Shown here: positions 56,611-64,000 of the stretch, one piece after another
Position numbering within the stretch: position 1 is the stretch's first letter
Layout: the number at the start of each line of letters is the position of its first letter
From: Rhizobium sp. WSM4643
GTDB taxonomy: Bacteria > Pseudomonadota > Alphaproteobacteria > Rhizobiales > Rhizobiaceae
NCBI RefSeq assembly: GCF_025152745.1
Contig: NZ_CP104040.1
Span: 1 to 64,000 of the forward strand
Direction of reading: 5' to 3'
DNA length: 64,000 bases
The notes under the pieces: generated by a model
What the model was told of the DNA's origin: nothing
Seen by the model: only the letters and a program-made list of their open reading frames with translations
Databases searched by the model: none
Position numbers and translations under genes: made by a program

Positions 56611-56661
56611 TAGAGCATGATGCCGAAAAGTGTGATCGGTTTTCGGCCGACATCATGCTCC
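56611..56661. repeat. Complete GAGCATGATG palindromic repeat
   Basis: Arms TAGAGCATGATG (56611-56622) and CATCATGCTC (56651-56660) enclose a second pair, CCGAAAA and TTTTCGG. A half copy is at 22551-22588 and a fragment at 36224-36236. It lies between rbsK and rmuC. Confidence 0.8.
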
Positions 56662-56697
56662 TACTGTTTCATGCGGGCGAGACACTGCCCGAAGCGA

Positions 56698-57924
56698 TCA
56701 CTCCTCGTCAACCACCCGGAGCTTCAGAAGACCGGTGCGGCTTTCTACCGATTTGGCCGCGGCCTCGCCGTCGCGGGCGGGGGGTGCATCGCCGCCGCCC
56801 GCCTCAAATTCCAGCGCTTCGATCTTGGCGCCGCGTTTGGTCAGCTTGTCGGCCGACGTGACCACCATGTCGATATCCTTCTGCGCCATGGCGAAATGGC
56901 CTTGCAGCTTGCGCACCCGCTCGTCGAGGCGGCTGAGATCGTCCATCAGGATTGCCACCTCGCCCTGGATCAGATGCGCCTGCGCCCGCATGCGCTGATC
57001 CTTGAGCACGGCCTGGATGACCTGGATCGACAACATCAGCAGCGACGGCGAGACGATGACGATACGCGCGCGGTGCGCCTTCTGCACCACCGGCTCGAAG
57101 TGCTCGTGGATCTCGGCGAAGATCGATTCGGATGGCACGAAGAGAAAGGCCGTATCCTGCGTTTCCCCCTGGATCAGATATTTCTCGGAAATGTCTCGGA
57201 TATGGATTTCCATATCGCGGCGGAACTGCTGGCCGGCGATCTTGCCTGCCTCGGGGCTGCCGGCGTCGCGGATCGCGTTCCAGGCTTCGAGCGGAAATTT
57301 CGCGTCGATCACCAGCGGCGGCGCGCCGTTCGGCATGCGGATCGTGCAGTCCGGCCGTGAACCGTTGGACAGCGTCTGCTGGAAGGCGTAGGCGCCCATC
57401 GGCAGACCGTCGGCAACAATCGTTTCCATCCTGGACTGGCCGAAGGCGCCGCGCGTCTGCTTGTTGGACAGAATGGCCTGCAGTCCGACGACATCCTTGG
57501 CGAGCGTCTGGATATTGTTCTGCGCGGCATCGATGACCGCCAGCCGCTCCTGCAGCCTTTGCAGGTTCTCATGCGTCGATTTCGTCTGCTCGGTGATCGT
57601 CGAGCTCATGCGCTGCGACATGCCGTCGAGGCGCTGGCTGATCGTCTGGTTGAGTTCGCTCTGCCGCGCGCCGAAGACCTCGGTCATCGCCGCGATGCGG
57701 CCCTGCATCTCGGCCTGGATCTTCAAAAGCTCGGCCATCCGCGCTTCGTTTTCCTCGGCACGAAAGCTCGCTTCCTCCGCCTGCTCGCGGCGAAGGCTGG
57801 CGCCGCGCAGCAGAAGCACGATCACTAGCAGGGCGAGGGCGGCGAGAACGCCGCCGGCAAGCGCCAGCATGGCCGGACTGATCGAGGCAAGGGAAAGGGC
57901 GAGCGATTCGGAATGGATGGTCAT
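56698..57924 (-). CDS. rmuC: DNA recombination protein RmuC
   Basis: 408-residue membrane-anchored protein: N-terminal helix (about 12-40), a long coiled coil (about 45-160) and the RmuC domain with VIDAKFPLEAW and LFVPSESIFAEIHEHF. It limits recombination at inverted repeats in E. coli. The gene is divergent from the globin-coupled receptor gene. Confidence 0.93.
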   Translation of the reverse strand: MTIHSESLALSLASISPAMLALAGGVLAALALLVIVLLLRGASLRREQAEEASFRAEENEARMAELLKIQAEMQGRIAAMTEVFGARQSELNQTISQRLDGMSQRMSSTITEQTKSTHENLQRLQERLAVIDAAQNNIQTLAKDVVGLQAILSNKQTRGAFGQSRMETIVADGLPMGAYAFQQTLSNGSRPDCTIRMPNGAPPLVIDAKFPLEAWNAIRDAGSPEAGKIAGQQFRRDMEIHIRDISEKYLIQGETQDTAFLFVPSESIFAEIHEHFEPVVQKAHRARIVIVSPSLLMLSIQVIQAVLKDQRMRAQAHLIQGEVAILMDDLSRLDERVRKLQGHFAMAQKDIDMVVTSADKLTKRGAKIEALEFEAGGGDAPPARDGEAAAKSVESRTGLLKLRVVDEE

Positions 57925-58128
57925 GCGGCAAGCATAACAGAAGAAACGGCGATATATAGATCAAAACGTGAACGGAATGGACGGCGTGCAATATCCTCGC
58001 ACGCTATCGTTCTTCCTCGCTCCGGGAGAAGAAATCGCCGTCCGATTTAACGATTGCTCAACCATATTGGCCAAAACCTGCGGCGCAGAAATTCCTTCCC
58101 GCGCCGCGCGCCAAGTACAGAGATCTCC

Positions 58129-59625
58129 ATGACCGCCCAGCAGACCGACAATGCCCTCAGGCAGCGCCTCGATTTCATCGAACTGGATGAGGCGGCGCGC
58201 AAGTCGATGCGGGATCTGCGCCCTGTGATATCAGAGCTGATCGGCGGCGCCCTCGACAAATTCTACGCCAAGATCGCCAAGACCCCTGCTGTCGCCGGCT
58301 TCTTCGCCGATAAGAATCACGTCGGCCATGCCAAGAAGCGCCAGCAGGATCATTGGGCCAATCTTGCCGGCGGCGCGTTCGATGAGAGCTATGTCAACGG
58401 CGTGACCGCAGTCGGCCGCACCCACGCCCGCATCGGGCTGGAGCCGCGCTGGTATATCGGCGGTTACGCCATCGTCATGTCCGAGCTCGTCAAAGGCATC
58501 ATGGAGAAGCAGTGGCCGTCGATCTTTGCGCGCCGAGAGGGCAAGGCATTGGCCGAGAAGCTGTCGGCCGTCATCAAATCAGGCATGCTCGACATGGATT
58601 ATTCCATCTCGGTCTATCTGGAAACGCTCGAAGCCAAGCGTCGCGCCTTGGAAGAAGAGCGCGCCCAGGCCGAATCCGACCAGGCGATCGCCCTGGAGCA
58701 ACTGCGCCGCGGTCTGGAAGCGCTGTCGAAAGGCGATCTTGAAGCCACCCTGCCGTCCGACCTGCCGGGCAATTTCAGGCAGATGGCCGAGGATTACAAC
58801 CGCGCCGTCAGGGCGCTAAGGCAGTCCTTCGCCTCCGTACGCGAGACCTCGGGCCATATCATGAGCGGCGCCGACGTTATATCCAATGCGACCAACGATC
58901 TGGCGCTACGAACCGCCCAGCAGGCGGCAGGCGTCGAGGAGAGCTCGGCCGCCCTGCAGCAGCTGTCCGTCAGCGTCGGCCAGACGGCCGCCAATGCCGA
59001 GAAGGCTTCGGCCGCGGTGCGCGAGACGCAAGAGAAGGCGAAGAACTCCGGTGAACTCGTCACCAGTGCTGTCTCGGCGATGGCCGGCATCGAGAAATCC
59101 TCGACCGGGATCTCCAAGATCATCGGCGTCATCGATGAGATCGCCTTCCAGACCAACCTGCTGGCGCTGAACGCTGGTGTCGAGGCGGCCCGCGCCGGTG
59201 ATGCCGGCAAGGGTTTTGCCGTTGTCGCCCAGGAAGTCCGCCAGCTCGCCCAGCGGACCGCGGAAGCGGCCAAGGAGATCAAGAACCTGATCTCGCAGAG
59301 CTCGACCCAGGTCAACGAGGGCGTCGGCATCGTCTCCAGCACCGGTGAGGCGCTGAGCGATATGATCAGCCGCATCGATATCATCAACCGTTTCGTCGCC
59401 GATATCGCCGCGGCCGCCCGCGATCAGGCGACTGGCGTCAACGAGGTCAGCCTCGCCGTCCGCAACATGGGTGTGATCACCCAGCAGAATTCGGACATGG
59501 TCGAGCACTCCTCGGCAGAAACCCGCCGGCTCAAGGATGAGGTGGAGAGCCTGATTGAGCTGCTGCGGCGCTTCCGCGCCCGGCCGGAGGGACGTTCCGC
59601 CGGTGCTGCTCGACGGGCTGCTTGA
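58129..59625 (+). CDS. Globin-coupled soluble chemoreceptor (HemAT-like)
   Basis: 498-residue cytoplasmic receptor without membrane helices: an N-terminal protoglobin domain (about 1-170) with probable heme-ligand His99 ([19 protein letters not shown]), a coiled linker (about 175-220), a HAMP-like stretch and a full MCP signalling domain with [18 protein letters not shown]. HemAT proteins sense oxygen for aerotaxis. No pentapeptide tail is present (ends [10 protein letters not shown]). The start at 58129 is chosen by family length; the open frame begins at 58054. Confidence 0.9.
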   Translation: MTAQQTDNALRQRLDFIELDEAARKSMRDLRPVISELIGGALDKFYAKIAKTPAVAGFFADKNHVGHAKKRQQDHWANLAGGAFDESYVNGVTAVGRTHARIGLEPRWYIGGYAIVMSELVKGIMEKQWPSIFARREGKALAEKLSAVIKSGMLDMDYSISVYLETLEAKRRALEEERAQAESDQAIALEQLRRGLEALSKGDLEATLPSDLPGNFRQMAEDYNRAVRALRQSFASVRETSGHIMSGADVISNATNDLALRTAQQAAGVEESSAALQQLSVSVGQTAANAEKASAAVRETQEKAKNSGELVTSAVSAMAGIEKSSTGISKIIGVIDEIAFQTNLLALNAGVEAARAGDAGKGFAVVAQEVRQLAQRTAEAAKEIKNLISQSSTQVNEGVGIVSSTGEALSDMISRIDIINRFVADIAAAARDQATGVNEVSLAVRNMGVITQQNSDMVEHSSAETRRLKDEVESLIELLRRFRARPEGRSAGAARRAA

Positions 59626-59722
59626 GGCCAATATGGCAAAATTCCAGGCGGGGATGCAAAAAAGCGTATTCCCCGCCTGCCGGATAATTCCATAGTCGGA
59701 AAAGATGGGTTATGGGAACGCC

Positions 59723-60238
59723 ATGACCATCAAGCCACTCATCATTCTTCCCGATCCCGTTCTCCGCCAGCTGTCCAAGCCGATCGAGCGGGTGGATGCC
59801 GACCTCCAGCGTCTTGCCGACGATATGCTGGAAACGATGTACGACGCGCCGGGCATCGGCCTTGCCGCCATCCAGATCGGCGTGCCGCGCCGCATGCTCG
59901 TCATCGACATCTCGCGCGAGGGCGAGGAAAAGCAGCCGCAGGTCTTCATCAATCCGGAGATCCTGACATCCTCCGACGAGCGCTCCGTCTATGAGGAAGG
60001 CTGCCTTTCGATTCCAGACTATTATGCCGAGGTCGAACGCCCGGCCACCGTCTCGGTCAAGTATCTCGACCGCAACGGCAAGGAACAGACCGTGGAAGCC
60101 GACGGCCTGCTCGCCACCTGCCTGCAGCACGAGATCGACCACCTGAACGGTGTGCTCTTCATCGATCACATATCGCGGTTGAAGCGGGAGATGGTGATCA
60201 AGAAATTCACCAAGGCAGCGAAGTCCAAGGCGCTCTGA
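59723..60238 (+). CDS. def: Peptide deformylase
   Basis: 171-residue Fe/Zn hydrolase that removes the N-formyl group from new proteins. All three motifs are present: [18 protein letters not shown] and QHEIDHLNG. The frame opens at 59705; [15 protein letters not shown] at 59723 is the standard start. It normally precedes fmt directly; here a toxin-antitoxin pair intervenes. Confidence 0.97.
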   Translation: MTIKPLIILPDPVLRQLSKPIERVDADLQRLADDMLETMYDAPGIGLAAIQIGVPRRMLVIDISREGEEKQPQVFINPEILTSSDERSVYEEGCLSIPDYYAEVERPATVSVKYLDRNGKEQTVEADGLLATCLQHEIDHLNGVLFIDHISRLKREMVIKKFTKAAKSKAL

Positions 60239-60269
60239 CGCTGCGTTGAAAATTTGCCGGCGAGGCACT

Positions 60270-60288
60270 ATGATATCACTGATATCAT
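60270..60288. promoter_or_regulatory. Putative operator of the toxin-antitoxin pair
   Basis: A perfect 19-bp palindrome (9-base arms ATGATATCA and TGATATCAT around a single C) lies 14 bases before the antitoxin start. Ribbon-helix-helix antitoxins bind such palindromes to repress their own operon, so this is the probable autoregulatory site. Confidence 0.7.
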
Positions 60289-60302
60289 GACGGAGGTGCC
60301 GA

Positions 60303-60587
60303 ATGGGTGATTTTCTGATCAGAAATATTTCCGAAGCAATGAAGCGAGACATTGCGGAATCGGCGCAGCGGAGCGGAAACAGCCTTTCTGACGAGGCCAA
60401 GGAGCTTTTGCGGGAAGCGCTGAAAAGAAAAACCGAAGCAAAGCCAGAGACTTCGTCGGCCTATGAAGCGATACGCGCCGCTTTCGTCGGCGAAAACGCG
60501 GTAGACGATGAATTCGCTGCAATCATGGACGAAATCGAGGCGGCACGGAAAAACGATTTCGGCCGGCCGTTCGAGGATTTCGAATGA
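60303..60587 (+). CDS. FitA/VapB-type ribbon-helix-helix antitoxin
   Basis: 94-residue protein: N-terminal ribbon-helix-helix (FLIRNISEAMKRDIAESAQ, then SLSDEAKELLREALKRK) and an acidic C-terminus that would wrap the toxin. Its stop overlaps the toxin start by four bases (ATGA). Composition is more AT-rich than def and fmt on either side, suggesting acquisition. Confidence 0.85.
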   Translation: MGDFLIRNISEAMKRDIAESAQRSGNSLSDEAKELLREALKRKTEAKPETSSAYEAIRAAFVGENAVDDEFAAIMDEIEAARKNDFGRPFEDFE

Positions 60588-61006
60588 TCGTTCTCGATAC
60601 GAATGTGATTTCCGAGTTCGCCAGGCCATTGCCGAATGAAAACGTGAAGGCCTGGATACTGCGGCAGGATGGTTCGAGAATCTGGCTTTGCACGGTTGGC
60701 TTGATGGAGCAGATTTACGGAGCCGAAAGGGTTTTCTTGAAGACAGGATCGGACCGCTTCTCTCGCGCGATCGAGAATTTGGTGAAAGGCCAGTTTCGCG
60801 ATCGTATCGCCGGCTGGGATTTGGAAACGGCCATGGCAACCGGTCGCTTGCGGGCGAAACGCGAGAACATGGGGCGGCCGATTTCGGTCCAGGATGCCAT
60901 GATTGCCGCCATCTGCCTTGCAAACGGCGCGACGCTTGCGACCCGCAACACCCGAAATTTCGAGGGGCTTGATCTCAAGCTCGTAAATCCGTTTGAAGAC
61001 GGTTGA
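60584..61006 (+). CDS. PIN-domain toxin (VapC/FitB family)
   Basis: 140-residue PIN ribonuclease. Acidic residues Asp5 (VLDTNV), Glu42 and Asp104 are present; the usual fourth acidic position in TRNTRxFEG is Asn125 here, which may be tolerated. VapC toxins cut initiator tRNA or rRNA; target unknown. It ends 20 bases before fmt. Confidence 0.87.
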   Translation: MIVLDTNVISEFARPLPNENVKAWILRQDGSRIWLCTVGLMEQIYGAERVFLKTGSDRFSRAIENLVKGQFRDRIAGWDLETAMATGRLRAKRENMGRPISVQDAMIAAICLANGATLATRNTRNFEGLDLKLVNPFEDG

Positions 61007-61026
61007 TCCTCAATTGGCGAGATAAA

Positions 61027-61962
61027 ATGTCTCTTCGCATCATTTTCATGGGAACCCCGGAGTTCTCGGTTCCGACTCTGCGCCTGCTCGTCGATGCCGG
61101 CCACAGGATCGTTGCGGTCTATACGCAGCCGCCGCGGCCGGGCGGCCGGCGCGGGCTCGATCTGCAGAAATCGCCGGTGCACCAGGCGGCCGAACTGCTC
61201 GGCCTGCCGGTCTTCACCCCGGTCAATTTCAAGGACCCCGAGGAGCGCGAGAGGTTTCGTGCTTTCAATGCCGATGTCGGCGTCGTCGTTGCCTACGGGC
61301 TGCTGCTGCCGGAAGCGATTTTGAACGGGACAAGGGATGGCTGTTACAACGGTCATGCCTCGCTGTTGCCGCGCTGGCGCGGTGCGGCACCGATCCAGCG
61401 GGCGATCATGGCCGGCGACGCAAAGACCGGCATGATGGTGATGAAGATGGACAAGGGTCTGGATACCGGCGCCGTCGCACTCACCCGCGAGGTCGAGATC
61501 GGCCCGAACATGACCGCTGGCGAGCTGCACGACCGGCTGATGCTGGTCGGCGCTAAGGCGATGGCGGAAGCTATGGTGAAACTCGAGATGAACGACCTGC
61601 CGCTGACGCCGCAGCCGGATGAGGGCGTGCTTTACGCCGCCAAGATCGACAAGGCCGAGACCCGCATCGATTTCGCCCGCGATGCGCGGGATGTGCACAA
61701 TCACATCCGCGGCCTCGCGCCGTTTCCGGGGGCCTGGTTCGAGCTGGAGATCGGCGGTAAGTCGGAACGGGTAAAGGTGCTGGGGTCCGAACTGGCTGAA
61801 GGTCAGGGTGCGGCCGGGCAACTGCTGACGGACGATCTCGTGGTTGCCTGCGCTTCGGGTGCTGTGCGGCTGACCAGGCTGCAGAAGGCCGGCGGCAAGC
61901 CGCTGGCGGCGGCCGACTTCCTCAGGGGCACGCCGCTTGCGGCGGGCACGAGGCTTTCCTGA
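61027..61962 (+). CDS. fmt: Methionyl-tRNA formyltransferase
   Basis: 311-residue enzyme formylating initiator Met-tRNA with 10-formyl-THF. Catalytic region [16 protein letters not shown] and DTGAVAL are intact, with a C-terminal OB-like domain. [13 protein letters not shown] at 61027 is the family start. Its stop overlaps the truA ATG by one base (TGATG). Confidence 0.96.
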   Translation: MSLRIIFMGTPEFSVPTLRLLVDAGHRIVAVYTQPPRPGGRRGLDLQKSPVHQAAELLGLPVFTPVNFKDPEERERFRAFNADVGVVVAYGLLLPEAILNGTRDGCYNGHASLLPRWRGAAPIQRAIMAGDAKTGMMVMKMDKGLDTGAVALTREVEIGPNMTAGELHDRLMLVGAKAMAEAMVKLEMNDLPLTPQPDEGVLYAAKIDKAETRIDFARDARDVHNHIRGLAPFPGAWFELEIGGKSERVKVLGSELAEGQGAAGQLLTDDLVVACASGAVRLTRLQKAGGKPLAAADFLRGTPLAAGTRLS

Positions 61963-62786
61963 TGCCGCGTTTCCGCATGACCGTCGAATATGACGGCGGC
62001 CCCTATGTCGGCTGGCAGCGGCAGGAGAACGGCCCCTCGGTGCAGGGCGCGATCGAGGCGGCGGTGCTGTCGCTGACCGGCGAGACGGTGTCGGTGCGCG
62101 GCGCCGGCCGCACCGATTCCGGCGTCCATGCCATGGGGCAGGTGATCCATGCCGATCTTTCGAAGGACTGGTCGCCCTACCAGCTGCAGAATGCCTTGAA
62201 CGCGCATCTGAGGATTGCCGGCGAGCGCGTCTCCATTCTCGACGTCGAGGCGGCTCCCGATTTCTTCGATGCCCGCTTTTCGGCGCTGCGGCGCTATTAC
62301 CTCTATCGCATCGTCAGTCGCCGGGCGCCGCTGGCGCTCGAAGCCGGCAAGGCCTGGTGGGTGCCGAAGGTGCTCGATCACGAGGTCATGCACGCCGCCG
62401 CCCAGCGGCTGGTCGGCCGGCATGATTTTTCCACCTTCCGCGCCGCCCATTGCCAGGCAAACAGCCCGGTGCGCACGCTCGACCGGCTGGATGTGACGCG
62501 CAATGGCGAGCTGATCGAGATCCGCGCCACGGCGCAGAGTTTCCTCCACAACCAGATCCGTTCCTTCGCCGGCACGCTGAAGCTCGCCGGCGAAGGCAAG
62601 TGGACGCCTGATGATGTCGAGGCAGCGCTTAAGGCGCGCGACCGCAAGGCCTGCGGCCCGGTGGCGCCGCCGGACGGGCTCTATTTCATGCAGGTGGATT
62701 ATTCCGACGTGATTCCCGACCGCCGGAGACCGGTCACCGTTGATGATGACGGTGCCGATGAAAGCGATGATCTATCGGAGGCTTGA
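61962..62786 (+). CDS. truA: tRNA pseudouridine synthase A
   Basis: 274-residue enzyme making pseudouridine 38-40 in the anticodon arm. The catalytic Asp lies in [11 protein letters not shown]; later landmarks are RYYLYRI and the [15 protein letters not shown] block. The C-terminal acidic tail is slightly longer than usual. Its stop directly abuts the stop of the next, convergent gene. Confidence 0.96.
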   Translation: MPRFRMTVEYDGGPYVGWQRQENGPSVQGAIEAAVLSLTGETVSVRGAGRTDSGVHAMGQVIHADLSKDWSPYQLQNALNAHLRIAGERVSILDVEAAPDFFDARFSALRRYYLYRIVSRRAPLALEAGKAWWVPKVLDHEVMHAAAQRLVGRHDFSTFRAAHCQANSPVRTLDRLDVTRNGELIEIRATAQSFLHNQIRSFAGTLKLAGEGKWTPDDVEAALKARDRKACGPVAPPDGLYFMQVDYSDVIPDRRRPVTVDDDGADESDDLSEA

Positions 62787-63383
62787 TCAGGCAGGATAGA
62801 TGCCGAGGAAGTGCTGCAGATATTCCGAAAGGATCATCGATGGCACGAGCAGCACCAGCGTCATCGCGCCGACCATCAGCGCATGACCGTGACAGATCAT
62901 CCGGAGAATGCGCGCCAGGACGAAGACCTGCGCCAGCATGAAGGCGAGCAGCAGCAGCGAGACGAGGCCGACGGAGCCGGGCAGGAAGAACACCAGTGCC
63001 AGCAGCAGCCCGTTGATATAGGAGAGCGGCACGCCGAGCCAGTTGACGCTGACGACGACGGGGGCGAAACGCTCGCCCATGCGAAAAGTAAGCAGCAGCA
63101 GCCCGGCAAAGACCAGCGGCACGAACCAGTTGGCGACCTCGACGAGGCCGAGCCTGAAATAGAAGGCAAAATCGACATCGGCTTCCGGCGGCATAGAGCG
63201 CAGGAAGGCCTGCCGCCACCAGAGCCAGGAAATGCCCATCGGCGGCAGGCACCAGGCCATCGCCCAGAACGAGCGGTTGACGCCGCGCTCGGACATGTCG
63301 AGGTAGCGGAAGCCGCGCGAATCCAGCCGGATCAGCAGCCAGAGGCCGGCCAGGTAATACTGAACCTCTCTAAAGCCCGGCAT
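62787..63383 (-). CDS. Polytopic membrane protein of unknown function
   Basis: 198 residues with about five hydrophobic helices (from about 40, 75, 105, 125 and 165). I recognise no named family; a similar gene occurs between dapE and truA in rhizobia. It overlaps the dapE end by 14 bases, so the two are co-transcribed. No catalytic motif is visible. Confidence 0.75.
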   Translation of the reverse strand: MPGFREVQYYLAGLWLLIRLDSRGFRYLDMSERGVNRSFWAMAWCLPPMGISWLWWRQAFLRSMPPEADVDFAFYFRLGLVEVANWFVPLVFAGLLLLTFRMGERFAPVVVSVNWLGVPLSYINGLLLALVFFLPGSVGLVSLLLLAFMLAQVFVLARILRMICHGHALMVGAMTLVLLVPSMILSEYLQHFLGIYPA

Positions 63384-64000
63384 TGGCGAACCAGTGGGCG
63401 ATGAAGGTTTCGTAGATCGCCGTCAGCGTCTCCAGATCGGCGACAGCGACGCGCTCGTCGACCATGTGCATCGTCTGGCCGACGAGGCCGAACTCGACGA
63501 CCGGGCAATAATCCTTGATGAAGCGCGCATCCGATGTGCCGCCGGTGGTCGAAAGCCGCGGAGATTGGCCGGAAATGCTTTCGATGGCCGATGACAGCGA
63601 GGCGATCAGCGCATTGTTGCGCGTCAGGAAGACATGGCTCGGCCGGTCGGCCCAGACGATATCGTATTTCACCGGGTCGCGGCCCGGCCGCAAGGCGCCA
63701 TCCCGGGCGGCGGCGTCAAGACGGCGCAGGATTTCGGCCCGCAGCGTTTCGACGGTCCAGCTGTCGTTGAAGCGGATGTTGAAGCTCGCCGACGCCTTGG
63801 CCGGAATGACGTTGGTCGCCGGATTGCCGACATCGACCGTGGTCACTTCCAGGTTCGACGGCTGGAAATCGTCGGTGCCGCCGTCGAACGGCGGGTCCAT
63901 CAGCGCGTGCGTCAGCTGCAGCATGCCGCGCACCGGATTGTCGGCGAGATGCGGATAGGCGGCATGGCCCTGCACGCCGTGAACGGTGATCCTGCCCGAC
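63370..64000 (-). CDS. dapE: Succinyl-diaminopimelate desuccinylase, 5' part outside the window
   Basis: M20 metallopeptidase of lysine/meso-DAP synthesis, releasing L,L-DAP from its N-succinyl form. The visible C-terminal 210 residues include VHGVQGHAAYPHLADNP, the dimerisation domain (NVIPAKASASFNIRFND) and the late STTGGTSDARFI and EFGLVGQTMHMVDE metal/substrate regions. The gene runs off the window at 64000; an internal start at 63975 is not the real one. Confidence 0.93.
   Translation of the reverse strand, partial: SGRITVHGVQGHAAYPHLADNPVRGMLQLTHALMDPPFDGGTDDFQPSNLEVTTVDVGNPATNVIPAKASASFNIRFNDSWTVETLRAEILRRLDAAARDGALRPGRDPVKYDIVWADRPSHVFLTRNNALIASLSSAIESISGQSPRLSTTGGTSDARFIKDYCPVVEFGLVGQTMHMVDERVAVADLETLTAIYETFIAHWFANAGL

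Overview
The window is a gene-dense, GC-rich stretch of alphaproteobacterial chromosome, most likely from Rhizobium (R. leguminosarum / R. etli group). The gene order is that of rhizobial chromosomes near dnaA: praR/phrR next to lnt (actA), olsA and olsB, a malic enzyme-phosphotransacetylase fusion beside mutS, and lptC-lptA-lptB-rpoN followed by hpf-ptsN. The DnaA has rhizobial-type sequence, and the spacers carry short palindromic elements of the kind scattered through rhizobial genomes. The species call is inference from recognised proteins and synteny; no search was run. No tRNA, rRNA, CRISPR array, prophage or complete insertion sequence was found.

Layout. 1-2.8 kb: dnaA and an orphan saccharopine dehydrogenase-like gene. 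2.8-5.8 kb (minus): rph, a VOC protein, rdgB and hemW in a tight run. 6-9.8 kb: heat-shock block, with hrcA, grpE and an hsp20-DUF1150 pair; the pair has a good RpoH-type promoter and a ROSE-like RNA thermometer. 10.2-24.2 kb (mostly minus): DUF2277, trmB/metK, praR, lnt, corC-like, ybeY, phoH, miaB, olsA, mur (fur family), rimI/tsaB, nfu, uspA, trpS. 24.3-26.1 kb: an accessory patch (VOC, small M15 peptidase, a 180-bp inverted-repeat element, DUF559). 26.1-33.7 kb (minus): mutS, a small unknown gene, glnD, murJ. 33.8-37.8 kb: tme, a YkuD L,D-transpeptidase, olsB. 37.9-42.7 kb (minus): two RNA methyltransferases and lspA in overlapping order, then a hybrid histidine kinase. 42.8-46.4 kb: NUDIX, CoxG-like, GNAT, LapA-domain protein, ihfB, sppA. 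46.6-52.9 kb (plus): lptC-lptA-lptB-rpoN, an EamA transporter, hpf-ptsN. 53-59.6 kb: membrane chemoreceptor, ribokinase, rmuC, globin-coupled soluble chemoreceptor. 59.7-64 kb: def, a FitAB/VapBC-type toxin-antitoxin pair, fmt, truA, a membrane protein and the 3' part of dapE.

How the genes work together. Most encode core functions: replication start, tRNA and rRNA modification, protein start-site processing (def/fmt), lipoprotein and LPS export, PII nitrogen signalling (glnD) with RpoN and EIIA-Ntr, ornithine-lipid synthesis (olsB then olsA), and heat-shock control. Accessory additions sit at seams between conserved blocks: the toxin-antitoxin pair between def and fmt, the DUF559/repeat patch between trpS and murJ, and the EamA gene between rpoN and hpf. 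At least four classes of palindromic spacer repeat were recognised. I see no wholly new multi-gene system. The most testable novelties are the RpoH promoter/ROSE hairpin pair, the split def-fmt operon with its 19-bp operator palindrome, and the spacer-repeat families.
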